Positions 8,929 to 17,916 of a stretch of DNA of 64,000 nucleotides are shown piece after piece. The first letter of the stretch is position 1. Each line of letters begins with the position of its first letter. Both the position numbers and the translations under genes were made by a program. The notes beneath the pieces were generated by a model that was not told where the DNA came from, did not search any database, and was given only the letters and a program-made list of their open reading frames with translations. The stretch comes from Brachybacterium sp042666875 (GTDB taxonomy: Bacteria > Actinomycetota > Actinomycetes > Actinomycetales > Dermabacteraceae), in assembly GCF_042666875.1 (NCBI RefSeq), contig NZ_JBHTCX010000012.1:186001-250000 (forward strand), given 5' to 3'.

Positions 8929-8961
8929 GAGGGCCGGTCACCATGGTGGTGACCGGCCCTC
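8929..8961. terminator. Terminator hairpin before the convergent opcA-pgl gene (copy 2)
   Basis: A perfect 14-bp stem (GAGGGCCGGTCACC with its exact complement) closes a 5-nt loop, 15 bp beyond the opcA-pgl stop codon. Being symmetrical it can act on both strands. It looks like a duplicate of the hairpin at 8840-8874. Confidence 0.8.
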
Positions 8962-8976
8962 CGGGAGCAGGGGGGC

Positions 8977-10686
8977 TCAGAGCTTCTCGGCGGCGGCGCT
9001 GTCCAGGAACCAGGTGGTGGACTCGAGGCCCCGCACCGCAGAGGCCGGGACGGGCCACGGATCGATCTCGCCGTGGGCCCTCGCGACCGCCTCGGCCTTG
9101 TCCCCGCCGGCGACCAGGAAGGCCACGTGACGCGAGGAGTTCAGCACGGGCCAGGGCAGGGAGATCCGCTCCGGCGGCGGCTTGGGCGAGTTCTTCACCG
9201 CGACCGCACTGGCTCCTGCCTGCCGCTGGTCAGGGTGCTCGGGGAACAGCGAGGCGACGTGACCGTCGGGCCCGACGCCCAGCAGCAGCACGTCGAAGAA
9301 CGCGCGGCCTCGGGTGCGGAACGGCTCGTCGCCACCGGCCTGGTCGAGCTGCTGCCCGTACCACGCGGCGGCCTCGTCCAGCGACATGCCGTCGGCGGGG
9401 GAGGGCATGACGTGGATGTTGCGTGCCGGCAGCCCGGCCTCCTGGAGAGGCTCCAGGAACGAGGAGCGCACGGCGACCTCGTTGCGGTCGCTCGAGTCGG
9501 TGTCCACGAAGCGCTCGTCGCCCCACCAGATATGCAGGCGGGAGACGTCCGCCCCGGCCGAGGACAGCGCCCCCGGCAGGGCCGCGGCGGTCTTCGTGCC
9601 GACCGAACCGCCGGTGACCACCAGATGCGCCGCCTGGCGCTGGGCGAGGGCGTCCGCGAGCTGTGAGGCGACGGCTTCCGCGGCCGCGGTCGCGACCGTG
9701 GAGGCGTCCTCGAGGACCCGGTCGGTGGCCTCCGGCTTTCCCCGCGCGTAGGTGCCGAAATCGTCGATCCCGCTGAAGGCGCTGGCGAGGACCTCGCCGT
9801 AGACCTCGTCGGGATTCAGCCGGCGCAGCTCCTCGGACAGCAGCTCGCTGAGCGTGCGGCGGGGCATCGTCACATGCTGGCCGCTCTGATCGCCCGGGAG
9901 GTTCATCACGATCGAGTCGTCGCTGGTGCGGACGAGCTCGATCGTGCCGTCCTCGCGGTGCAGACGCACGCCCCGCACGGAGGGGCCCTCCGAGACCTCA
10001 CCGGCCGGCTCGACCGTGCGGACATCGACGCCGAGGGTGTGCTCGAGCCAGGCGGCCATCAGCACCACCGAGGGGTCCTCGGCGCTGCCGGAGACCTCCA
10101 CCAGCTTCGGGGTCGAGATCGGGGGCACCTCGTAGGCGCTGGCGACGAGCCCGCGCCACCGGGTCAGCCTCGACCACGAGAGGTCGGAGTCCCCGCTGGC
10201 GTAGCCACGGCGCAGACGCTTGAGGGTGGCCAGCGGGCTGGAGCAGGCCGCGGCGTCGGTGATCCGGCGCTGCGACATGGAGCCCAGCACGTCGTGGACG
10301 GGGGAGGACGGGGCGCTCTCCGGCCACCAGGTGACGATCGGGGCGTCCGGCAGCAGCAGCGCCATCACCAGCGTGTCCAGCGAGTACATGATGTCCCCGC
10401 GGGCGCGGAGGATCACGATCTCGCCGGCGCCGGCGTCACGGCCCACGCGGATCTCCGCGTCCAGTCCCGAGGCCTCGGCCTCCGGGTCGACGTCGAGAAC
10501 GAGGACCCGGGCGGGGTGCTCGTGACTGGCGCGCACGGCCGCCTCGAGAGGATCCTCGACATCTCCGGTGGAGATGATGATCAGCGTGAGCACCCGGCCG
10601 ATGGTGTTCGCGCCGAAGGTCTCCCGCATCTCGATCATCTTCTTGTCGATGGCCGAGGCGGTGGTGTCTGTCAGGGTGGTGATCAC
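8977..10686 (-). CDS. Fused G6PDH assembly protein OpcA / 6-phosphogluconolactonase
   Basis: One 569-residue frame encodes two proteins that are normally separate neighbours. Residues 1 to about 315 are OpcA, the factor that assembles active glucose-6-phosphate dehydrogenase in actinobacteria: the start resembles the OpcA N-terminus (TLTDTTASAIDKKMIEMRE, GRVLTLIIISTGD), and VTWWPESAPSSPVHDVLGSM follows. Residues from about 335 are 6-phosphogluconolactonase: HLVVTGGSVGTKTAAALPGAL, LHIWWGDERFVDTDSSDRN, LLLGVGPDGHVASLFPEHP and ISLPWPVLNSSRHVAFLVAG. No stop or frame break lies between them. The ATG overlaps the zwf stop by 4 bp. The fusion joins the assembly factor of step one to the enzyme of step two of the oxidative pentose phosphate pathway. 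Confidence 0.93.
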   Translation of the reverse strand: MITTLTDTTASAIDKKMIEMRETFGANTIGRVLTLIIISTGDVEDPLEAAVRASHEHPARVLVLDVDPEAEASGLDAEIRVGRDAGAGEIVILRARGDIMYSLDTLVMALLLPDAPIVTWWPESAPSSPVHDVLGSMSQRRITDAAACSSPLATLKRLRRGYASGDSDLSWSRLTRWRGLVASAYEVPPISTPKLVEVSGSAEDPSVVLMAAWLEHTLGVDVRTVEPAGEVSEGPSVRGVRLHREDGTIELVRTSDDSIVMNLPGDQSGQHVTMPRRTLSELLSEELRRLNPDEVYGEVLASAFSGIDDFGTYARGKPEATDRVLEDASTVATAAAEAVASQLADALAQRQAAHLVVTGGSVGTKTAAALPGALSSAGADVSRLHIWWGDERFVDTDSSDRNEVAVRSSFLEPLQEAGLPARNIHVMPSPADGMSLDEAAAWYGQQLDQAGGDEPFRTRGRAFFDVLLLGVGPDGHVASLFPEHPDQRQAGASAVAVKNSPKPPPERISLPWPVLNSSRHVAFLVAGGDKAEAVARAHGEIDPWPVPASAVRGLESTTWFLDSAAAEKL

Positions 10687-12245
10687 GGTCGCCTCCAGGT
10701 ACGTCCGTCACGGGCGAGCATCTCGTGGGCGGTGTCGGGCCCCCAGGTGCCGGGGCGGTAGGGCGCCGGCTCGAGGTTCTCCGACCAGAACTCGGTGATG
10801 GGATCGAGGATCCGCCAGGAGAGCTCGACCTCCTTCTGCCGGGGGAACAGCGGCGGATCGCCCAGCAGGAGATCCAGGATCAGCCGCTCGTAGGCCTCCG
10901 GGGACTCCTCCGTGAAGTTCATGCCGTAGGCGAAGTCCATCGTCACGTCCCGCACCTCCATCTGGGTGCCGGGGACCTTGGAGCCGAAGCGCATGGTCAC
11001 GCCCTCGTCCGGCTGGACGCGGATGACGATCGCATTCTGGCCGAGGTTCGCGGTATCGGTGGAGCGGAACGGGAGGAACGGCGCGCGCTTGAACACGACC
11101 GCGATCTCCGTGACCCGCCGGCCCAGCCGCTTGCCGGCGCGCAGGTAGAACGGCACGCCCGCCCAGCGCCGCGTGGCGATGTCGAGCCTCATCGCGGCGA
11201 AGGTCTCCGTGGTCGAATCCGCGGGGATGCCCTCCTCCTCGCGGTAGGGGCGCACCTCCTCGCCGCCCTGCCAGCCGCCCACGTACTGCCCGCGGGCGGT
11301 GTGCGCGGCGAGATCCTCGGGCAGCTCGATCGCGGCGAGCACCTTTTCCTTCTCCGCCCGCAGGTCGGAGGCACGGAAGGAGACCGGCTCCTCCATCGCC
11401 GTCAGCGCGAGCAGCTGCAGCAGGTGGTTCTGGATGACGTCCCGCGCGGTGCCGATGCCGTCGTAGTACCCGGCCCGGGACCCGATGCCGATGTCCTCGG
11501 CCATCGTGATCTGGACGTGGTCGACATAGCTCGCGTTCCACACCGGCTCATAGAGCTGGTTGGCGAAGCGCAGCGCCATGATGTTCTGGACGGTCTCCTT
11601 GCCCAGGTAATGGTCGATGCGGAAGACGTCCTCCGGGCGGAACACCTTCTCGACCACGTCGTTGAGCTCGCGCGCGGAGGCGAGGTCGTGGCCGAAGGGC
11701 TTCTCGATGATCACGCGGCGCCAGGAGCCGTCCCGCGGGGTGTTCAGTCCCGAATCGGCGAGCTGACCGCAGACCTTCGGGAAGGCGTCCGGCGGGATCG
11801 AGAGGTAGAAGGCGTGGTTGCCGCCGGTCCCGCGGGTGCGGTCCAGCTCGCCGACGACCTCGGTGAGGCGCTCGAACGCCGCGGAGTCGTCGAACGTGCC
11901 GGTCACGAAGCGCAGCCCGCCGCGGAGCTGCTCGAAGACGCTCTCCGAGAAGCCGGTGCGGGAGTGCTCGGAGACGCTCTTGCGCACGTACTCGGCGAAG
12001 TCCTCGTCGGACCATTCGCGGCGCCCGAACCCGACCAGGCCGAAGCTGGCCGGCAGCAGTCCGCGGTGGGTGAGGTCATAGATGGCAGGCAGGAGCTTCT
12101 TGCGGGCGAGGTCGCCGGTGACGCCGAACATCACCATGGAGCTCGGCCCGGCGATGAGCGGCAGCCGGCGGTCGCGGGGGTCACGCAGGGGGTTGGCGAT
12201 CTCCGGTGTCTCGGCCCCTGCCGGAGGAGTGCTGGTATCGGTCAC
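10683..12245 (-). CDS. zwf: Glucose-6-phosphate 1-dehydrogenase
   Basis: The 520-residue first enzyme of the oxidative pentose phosphate pathway. The Rossmann motif is MFGVTGDLARKKLLPAIYDL. The substrate and catalytic signature RIDHYLGKETVQNIMALRFAN carries the catalytic His, and EKPFGHDLASARELN is also present. I chose the GTG at 12245, which follows GAAAGGA and gives the usual short N-terminal extension. The frame is open another 75 codons upstream, but that part is low complexity and overlaps the transaldolase end. Transcription runs tkt, tal, zwf, opcA-pgl. Confidence 0.97.
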   Translation of the reverse strand: MTDTSTPPAGAETPEIANPLRDPRDRRLPLIAGPSSMVMFGVTGDLARKKLLPAIYDLTHRGLLPASFGLVGFGRREWSDEDFAEYVRKSVSEHSRTGFSESVFEQLRGGLRFVTGTFDDSAAFERLTEVVGELDRTRGTGGNHAFYLSIPPDAFPKVCGQLADSGLNTPRDGSWRRVIIEKPFGHDLASARELNDVVEKVFRPEDVFRIDHYLGKETVQNIMALRFANQLYEPVWNASYVDHVQITMAEDIGIGSRAGYYDGIGTARDVIQNHLLQLLALTAMEEPVSFRASDLRAEKEKVLAAIELPEDLAAHTARGQYVGGWQGGEEVRPYREEEGIPADSTTETFAAMRLDIATRRWAGVPFYLRAGKRLGRRVTEIAVVFKRAPFLPFRSTDTANLGQNAIVIRVQPDEGVTMRFGSKVPGTQMEVRDVTMDFAYGMNFTEESPEAYERLILDLLLGDPPLFPRQKEVELSWRILDPITEFWSENLEPAPYRPGTWGPDTAHEMLARDGRTWRRP

Positions 12246-12271
12246 GATCGTCCTTTCTCGGACACGGACGG

Positions 12272-12312
12272 CGAGAGCACGGCCTGCCCCAGCGGGCGCG
12301 GCCGTGCTCTCG
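12272..12312 (-). terminator. GC hairpin between tal and zwf
   Basis: A perfect 13-bp stem (CGAGAGCACGGCC with GGCCGTGCTCTCG) with an additional inner GCCC/GGGC pairing lies in the short tal-zwf gap. It may attenuate readthrough from tal into zwf. Confidence 0.55.
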
Positions 12313-12318
12313 GAGAAC

Positions 12319-13431
12319 TCAGGCTCGGGTGTCGTCGATGGTCGCCGACACGGTGTCGATGAGCTCCTGCCAGGACTTCTCGAACTTCTCGACGCCCTCG
12401 CGCTCGAGCAGCGCGAACACGTCGGCCAGGTCGACCCCGGCCTCCTCGACGCGCTCCAGGACGCTCTCACCCGTCTTGGCGGTCTCGGCGTTCAGCGCGG
12501 CCTTGGGCTCGGAGTGCTCGGCGACGGCCTCCAGCGTCTTCTCCGGCATGGTGTTCACGCACGGATCGGCGACGAGGTTGTCGACGTAGAGCGTGTCGGG
12601 GTAGTCGGGGTTCTTGACCCCTGTCGAGGCCCAGAGCGGGCGCTGCACGTTCGCGCCCTTGTCCTTGAGAGCCGCGAAGCGCTCCTGCCCGAAGGCGGTG
12701 AGGTACTCGCCGAAGGCGGCCTGGGCGTTGGCGACGCCGGCGGAGCCGCGCAGCGTCTCGGCCTCGCCCCCGAGCGCCTCGAGGCGCTTGTCGATCTCGG
12801 CATCGACGCGGGAGACGAAGAACGAGGCGACGGAGTAGATCTTCGAGAGGTCCTTGCCCGCCTCGGCGGCCTGCTCCAGGCCGGCGAGGTAGGCCTCCAT
12901 GACCTCCTGGTAGCGGGCCACGGAGAAGATCAGGGTGACGTTGACGCTGATGCCCTCGGCGATGGTGGCGGTGATCGCCGGCAGGCCCGCCTCGGTCGCG
13001 GGGATCTTGACGAACAGGTTCTCCCGGTCGACCAGGTCGCGCAGCCGCTTGGCCTGCTCGATGGTCTTGTCGGTGTCGTGGGCCAGCCGCGGGTCGACCT
13101 CGATGCTGACGCGTCCGTCCACGCCGCCGGTGGCCTCGTGCACGCCCTGGAAGAGGTCGCAGGCGCTGCGCACGTCGTCGGTGGTGACGACCTCGAGGAC
13201 GCCGTCGACGTCCTTGCCCTCACCGGCCAGGCGAGCGATGTCGTCGTCGTACTCGGAGCGGCCGGAGATCGCGGCCTGGAAGATCGAGGGGTTCGTGGTG
13301 ACGCCCACCACGTTGCGGGTATCGATCAGTTCCTGCAGGTTGCCGGAGGTCATCCGCTGGCGGGAGAGGTCGTCGAGCCAGATGGAGACGCCGGCGTCGG
13401 ACAGGGCCTGGGTGCGGGGATTCTGAGTCAT
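12319..13431 (-). CDS. tal: Transaldolase
   Basis: The 370-residue enzyme of the non-oxidative pentose phosphate branch transfers dihydroxyacetone units through a Schiff-base lysine. Motifs visible are VSIWLDDLSRQRM, GVTTNPSIFQAAISG, FVKIPATEAGLPAI (with the catalytic-site Lys) and GISVNVTLIFSVARY, then ASFFVSRVDAEID. This is the long actinobacterial form. Two ATG codons lie two codons apart; the inner one (13431) is better spaced from the GGAAGG site, so I chose it. Confidence 0.96.
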   Translation of the reverse strand: MTQNPRTQALSDAGVSIWLDDLSRQRMTSGNLQELIDTRNVVGVTTNPSIFQAAISGRSEYDDDIARLAGEGKDVDGVLEVVTTDDVRSACDLFQGVHEATGGVDGRVSIEVDPRLAHDTDKTIEQAKRLRDLVDRENLFVKIPATEAGLPAITATIAEGISVNVTLIFSVARYQEVMEAYLAGLEQAAEAGKDLSKIYSVASFFVSRVDAEIDKRLEALGGEAETLRGSAGVANAQAAFGEYLTAFGQERFAALKDKGANVQRPLWASTGVKNPDYPDTLYVDNLVADPCVNTMPEKTLEAVAEHSEPKAALNAETAKTGESVLERVEEAGVDLADVFALLEREGVEKFEKSWQELIDTVSATIDDTRA

Positions 13432-13521
13432 GTGCATATCCTTCCGGACGCTGCGCGCCCTGTGTCGAACTGCTGTCGTCGTCTAACGCTGGTCGGGCCG
13501 GATTTCTTCCAGCCAGGGGCG

Positions 13522-13557
13522 GGTGCGGGGCAGGACCCGTGGGCCCCGCCCCGCACC
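13522..13557 (-). terminator. GC hairpin after tkt
   Basis: A 10-bp perfect stem (GGTGCGGGGC with GCCCCGCACC) abuts the tkt stop codon. It lies in the tkt-tal gap and could act as terminator or attenuator. Confidence 0.5.
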
Positions 13558-13559
13558 GG

Positions 13560-15659
13560 TCAGGCGCCGGCGGCCGCGAGGGACTCCTTGGCGGCGGCGA
13601 TGACCGCCTCCGGGGTGAAGCCGTACTCGCGGAACAGCGTCTTGGCGTCGGCCGAGGCACCGTAGTGCTCGAGCGAGACGGCCCGGCCGTGGGCGCCGAG
13701 GAAGCGGTACCAGGGCATCGCGATCCCGGCCTCGACGCTGACGCGGGCGGTGACCGCCGAGGGCAGGACGGACTCCTTGTACTCCTCGTCCTGTTCGTCG
13801 AACCACTCCACGGACGGCATCGAGACCAGCCGGGTGGCGATCCCCTCGGCCTCGAGCTGCTTCTGGGCCTCGGCGGCGTACTGCACCTCGGAGCCGGTGC
13901 CGATCAGGATCACCTGAGGAGTGCCGGAGGAGGCCTCCTTCATCACGTAGGCGCCCTTGGCCAGCCCGTCGGCGCCCGCGTACTCCGAGCGGTCGAAGGT
14001 CGGCATGGCCTGACGGCTGAGGATCAGCCCGACGGGCCCGCTGTCCCGCTCGAGCAGAGCCTTCCAGGCCTGCGCGGTCTCATTGGCATCCGCCGGACGC
14101 ACGATCGAGAGGTTCGGGATCGCCCGGTAGGCGGCCAGGTGCTCGACAGGCTGGTGCGTGGGGCCGTCCTCGCCCAGACCGATCGAGTCGTGGGTCCACA
14201 CGTAGGTGGCGGGGACCTTCATCAGCGAGGCGAGGCGCACGGCGCCGCGCATGTAGTCGGCGAACTGGAAGAAGGTGCCGCCGTAGGGACGCGTGAGGCC
14301 GTGCAGCGAGATCCCCGAGAGGATCGCGCCCATCCCGTGCTCGCGGATGCCGAAGTGCAGCGTACGGCCGTACTCGTCACCGGCGAACTGCTCCGAGCTG
14401 TACTCCTCGGGCAGGAACGACGGCTCGCCCTTCATGGTGGTGTTGTTCGAGCCCGCGAGGTCGGCGCTGCCACCCCACAGCTCGGGCATGACCGGGGCCA
14501 GCTCGGCGAGGATCTTGCCGGAGGCGGCGCGGGTGGCGATGCCCTTCTCGTCGGCCTCGAAGGCCGGGAACGCCTCGGCGAAGCCCTCGGGCAGCTCACG
14601 CGCGACCAGGCGGTCCAGCAGCGTCGCCCGCTCGGGGTTCGCGGAGCGCCAGGCCTGGTAGCCCTCGTCCCACTCGGACTTGGCCGTCGCGGCGCGCTCG
14701 GCGAGCGAGCGGGTGCGGGCGAGCACGTCCTCGTCCACCTGGAACGACTTCTCGGGGTCGAAGCCGATGGCTTCCTTCAGCCCGGCGACGGCGTCGGAGC
14801 CGAGCTTGGCCCCGTGGACGCTGTGGCTGCCGGCGAGCTCCGGGATCGGCCAGCCGATGACGGTGCGCAGCCGGATGAAGGTCGGCTTGTCGGTGACCTT
14901 CTGGGCCTCGAGGATCTCGGCCTTGAGCGCGGCCACGTCCTCGAGGTAGCTCTCGCCGCCCTGGGTCCAGTCCACGGTGCGCACGTCCCAGCCGTAGGCC
15001 TCGTAGCGAGCGGTGGTGTCCTCGGTGAAGGCGATCGAGGTGTCGCCCTCGATGGAGATCTCGTTGTCGTCCCACAGGACGATGAGGTTGCCCAGCTTCT
15101 GGGTGCCGGCCAGCGAGCTGGCCTCGCTGCTGACGCCCTCCTGGAGATCGCCGTCGGAGGCGATCACATAGGTGAAGTGGTCGAACGGGCTGGTGCCCGG
15201 CGCGGCCTCGGGGTCCAGCAGGCCGCGCTCGCGACGCTGGGCCATGGCCATGCCGACGGCGGAGGAGATGCCCTGGCCGAGCGGGCCGGTGGTGATCTCC
15301 ACGCCCTTGGTGTGGAAGTTCTCCGGGTGGCCGGGGGTCTTGGAGCCCCAGGTGCGCAGCCCCTCGATGTCCTCCAGCTCGAGCCCGAAGCCGCCGAGGT
15401 AGAGCTGGATGTACTGGGTCAGGCTGGAGTGGCCGGCCGAGAGCACGAAGCGATCGCGACCGAGCCAGTCCGGGTCGGTCGGATCGTGCCGCATGACGTC
15501 CTGGTAGAGCAGGTATGCGGCGGGGGCCAGGCTGATGGCCGTGCCGGGGTGCCCGTTGCCGACCTTCTCCACCGCATCGGCGGCGAGGACGCGCACGGTG
15601 TCCACTGCGCGCTTGTCCAGGTCGGTCCAACCCTCCGGGGCCTTGAACGTATCGGTCAC
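13560..15659 (-). CDS. tkt: Transketolase
   Basis: The 699-residue thiamine-diphosphate enzyme moves two-carbon units between sugar phosphates. Family motifs are GNGHPGTAISLAP and DRFVLSAGHSSLTQY, the ThDP/Mg-binding VIASDGDLQEGVSSEASSLAG, ADLAGSNNT, and the pyrimidine-domain FGIREHGMGAILSG and THDSIGLGEDGPTHQPVE. The GTG start (MTDTFKAP) is preceded by GAAAGGAAG. It is the promoter-proximal gene of the pentose phosphate unit and is divergent from cyoE. Confidence 0.97.
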   Translation of the reverse strand: MTDTFKAPEGWTDLDKRAVDTVRVLAADAVEKVGNGHPGTAISLAPAAYLLYQDVMRHDPTDPDWLGRDRFVLSAGHSSLTQYIQLYLGGFGLELEDIEGLRTWGSKTPGHPENFHTKGVEITTGPLGQGISSAVGMAMAQRRERGLLDPEAAPGTSPFDHFTYVIASDGDLQEGVSSEASSLAGTQKLGNLIVLWDDNEISIEGDTSIAFTEDTTARYEAYGWDVRTVDWTQGGESYLEDVAALKAEILEAQKVTDKPTFIRLRTVIGWPIPELAGSHSVHGAKLGSDAVAGLKEAIGFDPEKSFQVDEDVLARTRSLAERAATAKSEWDEGYQAWRSANPERATLLDRLVARELPEGFAEAFPAFEADEKGIATRAASGKILAELAPVMPELWGGSADLAGSNNTTMKGEPSFLPEEYSSEQFAGDEYGRTLHFGIREHGMGAILSGISLHGLTRPYGGTFFQFADYMRGAVRLASLMKVPATYVWTHDSIGLGEDGPTHQPVEHLAAYRAIPNLSIVRPADANETAQAWKALLERDSGPVGLILSRQAMPTFDRSEYAGADGLAKGAYVMKEASSGTPQVILIGTGSEVQYAAEAQKQLEAEGIATRLVSMPSVEWFDEQDEEYKESVLPSAVTARVSVEAGIAMPWYRFLGAHGRAVSLEHYGASADAKTLFREYGFTPEAVIAAAKESLAAAGA

Positions 15660-15964
15660 GTCGATTGCTTCCTTTCGCCGGGTAGCGGCCGCAGCGGCCG
15701 CGCGGATCGATGGCTCCGGCAGGCATCCCCGACAAGCATCCTTCGACGTGGTCAGTTCCTGCCCGAAGCGACGCGTCCCACCTTAGTGCTGGTCGAGACC
15801 GATGATGGACCTCGTCCAGCCGGTTGCCGCGAAGATCCCTCGCAGCGGCGGCCGACGGTGCCCTGCCTCACCCCGCCGGTGACTGCGACAGCGGCGGGCG
15901 AGCACATAGACTGGCCGGGTTCATGCGACGGTCCCGTCGCGCTCAGGAGGAAGGACGGTGGGCG
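15660..15964. promoter_or_regulatory. Divergent tkt / cyoE intergenic region
   Basis: About 305 bp separate the starts of tkt (-) and cyoE (+), and both promoters should be here. For cyoE, TAGACT at about 15907-15912 is a fair -10. For tkt, TAAGGT on the minus strand (complement of 15779-15784) is a possible -10. An inverted GC stretch (GCGGCCGCAGCGGCCGC, about 15685-15701) is present. No gene of its own is seen. Confidence 0.4.
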
Positions 15965-16918
15965 GTGACCGCCACCCAGGGAGCTTCGACCCGGGACGCC
16001 GGCACGGGGGGTGACCCCGCTGCGCAGCGCACGGCAGGTTCCGTGATCCGGGCCTACGTGGCGCTGACCAAGCCCCGCATCATCGAGCTGCTGCTGATCA
16101 CCACCATCCCCACGATGTTCCTGGCCGCGGGCGGGTTCCCCTCGGCGTGGCTGATCCTGACGACCATGATCGGCGGCTACCTGGCCGCCGGCGGCGCGAA
16201 CGCGCTGAACATGTACCTCGACCGCGACATCGACGCGCGCATGAAGCGAACCCGGAACCGGCCGCTGGTGACCGGTGAGATCAGCCCGCGCGCCGGCCTG
16301 ATCTTCGGCATCGCCCTGTCGCTGCTGTCCGGGGTATGGCTGGGCCTGCTGGTGAACTGGGCCTCCGCCGGCCTCGCCCTCGTCGCGATCGTGCTCTACG
16401 TGGTCTTCTACACGATGATCCTCAAGCGCCGCACGAGCCAGAACATCGTCTGGGGCGGCGTGGCCGGGTGCATGCCGGTGCTGATCGGCTGGTCGGCGGT
16501 GACCGGCACGGTGTCCTGGACGGCGGTGCTGCTGTTCCTGGTGATCTTCTTCTGGACCCCGCCGCACTACTGGCCGCTGGCCGAGAAGTTCAGCCAGGAC
16601 TACGCCGATGCGGGCGTGCCGATGCTGCCGGTGGTGGCCTCCCGCGTGAGCGTCGCCCGCCAGATGATCATGCACACCCTGCTGATGATCGCCGCGAGCC
16701 TGGCGATCATCCCGCTGGGCCATACCGGATGGGTCTACGGCGTCAGCGCCGTCGCCGCCGGAGCCTGGTTCGCGTTCCTCGTGATCCGCTACGCCGTCCG
16801 GGTCCACCGTGGCCTGACCGGCAGGAAGCTCGGCCCGATGGTCGTCTTCCACGGCTCGATCACCTACCTGACCCTGCTCTTCGTCGCCCTGGCGATCGAT
16901 CCCTTCGTCCGGCTGTGA
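15965..16918 (+). CDS. ctaB: Protohaem IX farnesyltransferase (haem O synthase)
   Basis: The roughly 317-residue integral membrane UbiA-family prenyltransferase farnesylates haem b to haem O for cytochrome oxidase. It has about nine hydrophobic segments. The first conserved prenyltransferase motif is clear (NALNMYLDRDIDARMKRTRNRP); the second is FSQDYADAGVPMLPVV. The start is uncertain: the GTG at 15965 lies just after AGGAGGAAGGA, and an ATG at 15923 would add 14 residues. The stop overlaps the xerD GTG start. No other haem or oxidase genes are in the window. Confidence 0.94.
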   Translation: MTATQGASTRDAGTGGDPAAQRTAGSVIRAYVALTKPRIIELLLITTIPTMFLAAGGFPSAWLILTTMIGGYLAAGGANALNMYLDRDIDARMKRTRNRPLVTGEISPRAGLIFGIALSLLSGVWLGLLVNWASAGLALVAIVLYVVFYTMILKRRTSQNIVWGGVAGCMPVLIGWSAVTGTVSWTAVLLFLVIFFWTPPHYWPLAEKFSQDYADAGVPMLPVVASRVSVARQMIMHTLLMIAASLAIIPLGHTGWVYGVSAVAAGAWFAFLVIRYAVRVHRGLTGRKLGPMVVFHGSITYLTLLFVALAIDPFVRL

Positions 16919-17913
16919 CCGAGCGCGGCGGTCGCCGACCCACCGGGGAGCCGACGCTGCGCCCCGGCGACCGCCGGATCCTCGAGCAGTACCTGAGCCA
17001 TCTGCGGATCGAGCGGGGACTGTCCGCGAACACCCTCGCCGCCTACCGGCGCGACCTGGAACGCTACCTCCGCGATCTCGCGCAGGACGACATCGATCCC
17101 GCCGCCGTGGAGCCCGGGCGGCTCGCCGGATGGCTCCAGACCCTGCGGACCGGGGCCGACGGCGGCACCGCTCTGTCACCGTCCTCCGCAGCCCGCTCCC
17201 TCGCCGCCGTGCGCGGACTGCATGCCTTCCTCGACGCCGAGCGCGTCTCGAACACCGGGGACCCGTCCCGCCTGGTCCCCACCCCCTCCCTGCCCGGACG
17301 GCTCCCTCACCCCTTGACCATCGAGCAGGTCGAGGCGCTGCTGGAGGCGGCCGGACGCCCCGGGACCGGACGTGACGCCACCGAACGGGCCCTGCGCGAC
17401 CGGGCACTGCTCGAGGTCCTCTACGGCACCGGCGCGCGCATCTCCGAGGCCACGGGCCTCGACCTCGACGACATCGATCGCGAGCAGCGGGCGGCGATCC
17501 TGCGCGGCAAGGGCGACAAGCAGCGCGTGGTGCCCGTCGGCCGGTACGCCCTGGACGCGCTGGATGCCTACCTCACCCGCGGCCGCCCGGTCCTCGCCGG
17601 CCGGGGGACGGGCACCCCGGCCGTCTTCCTCGGCTCGCGGGGGACCCGGCTGACCCGACAGGCCGCCTGGCAGGTGATCCAGCGCGTGGCCGGCGATGCG
17701 GATCTCGGCGAGCTGACCGAGCCCATCAGTCCCCACACGCTGCGCCACTCCTATGCGACCCACCTCCTGCACGGGGGAGCGGACGTGCGCAGCGTGCAGG
17801 AGCTGCTGGGTCATGCCTCGGTCACCACGACGCAGCTGTACACGCAGGTCACAGTGGATTCGCTGCGAGAGACACACGCCGGTGCCCACCCCCGGGCGCG
17901 ACGGGGGGCTTAG
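16915..17913 (+). CDS. xerD: Tyrosine recombinase XerD
   Basis: The 332-residue site-specific recombinase resolves chromosome dimers at dif together with XerC. A SAM-like N-terminal domain (EQYLSHLRIERGLSANTLAAYRRD) is followed by the catalytic domain. The full active-site set is visible: Arg175 in GTGARISE, a Lys in GKGDKQR, His274 and Arg277 in HTLRH, His300 in LLGHAS and the nucleophile Tyr309 in TTQLYTQV. The GTG start sits in the cyoE stop. Its place before parA, rluB and cmk is the conserved actinobacterial position of chromosomal xerD, so it is not a phage integrase. Confidence 0.95.
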   Translation: MTERGGRRPTGEPTLRPGDRRILEQYLSHLRIERGLSANTLAAYRRDLERYLRDLAQDDIDPAAVEPGRLAGWLQTLRTGADGGTALSPSSAARSLAAVRGLHAFLDAERVSNTGDPSRLVPTPSLPGRLPHPLTIEQVEALLEAAGRPGTGRDATERALRDRALLEVLYGTGARISEATGLDLDDIDREQRAAILRGKGDKQRVVPVGRYALDALDAYLTRGRPVLAGRGTGTPAVFLGSRGTRLTRQAAWQVIQRVAGDADLGELTEPISPHTLRHSYATHLLHGGADVRSVQELLGHASVTTTQLYTQVTVDSLRETHAGAHPRARRGA

Positions 17914-17916
17914 ACT
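17911..17916 (+). promoter_or_regulatory. Candidate -10 element upstream of parA
   Basis: TAGACT overlaps the xerD stop codon. A transcript from here would carry a leader of about 160 nt before the parA start. No good -35 is visible. Confidence 0.3.

Noticed and set aside
13539..15968. An 809-codon plus-strand frame opposite transketolase
   Set aside because: Shadow of tkt; no recognisable domain, and it would run into the cyoE start.
16915..17913. Tyrosine recombinase as a sign of a prophage or integrative element
   Set aside because: It sits in the conserved chromosomal xerD position beside parA, rluB and cmk, and no phage or att features surround it.
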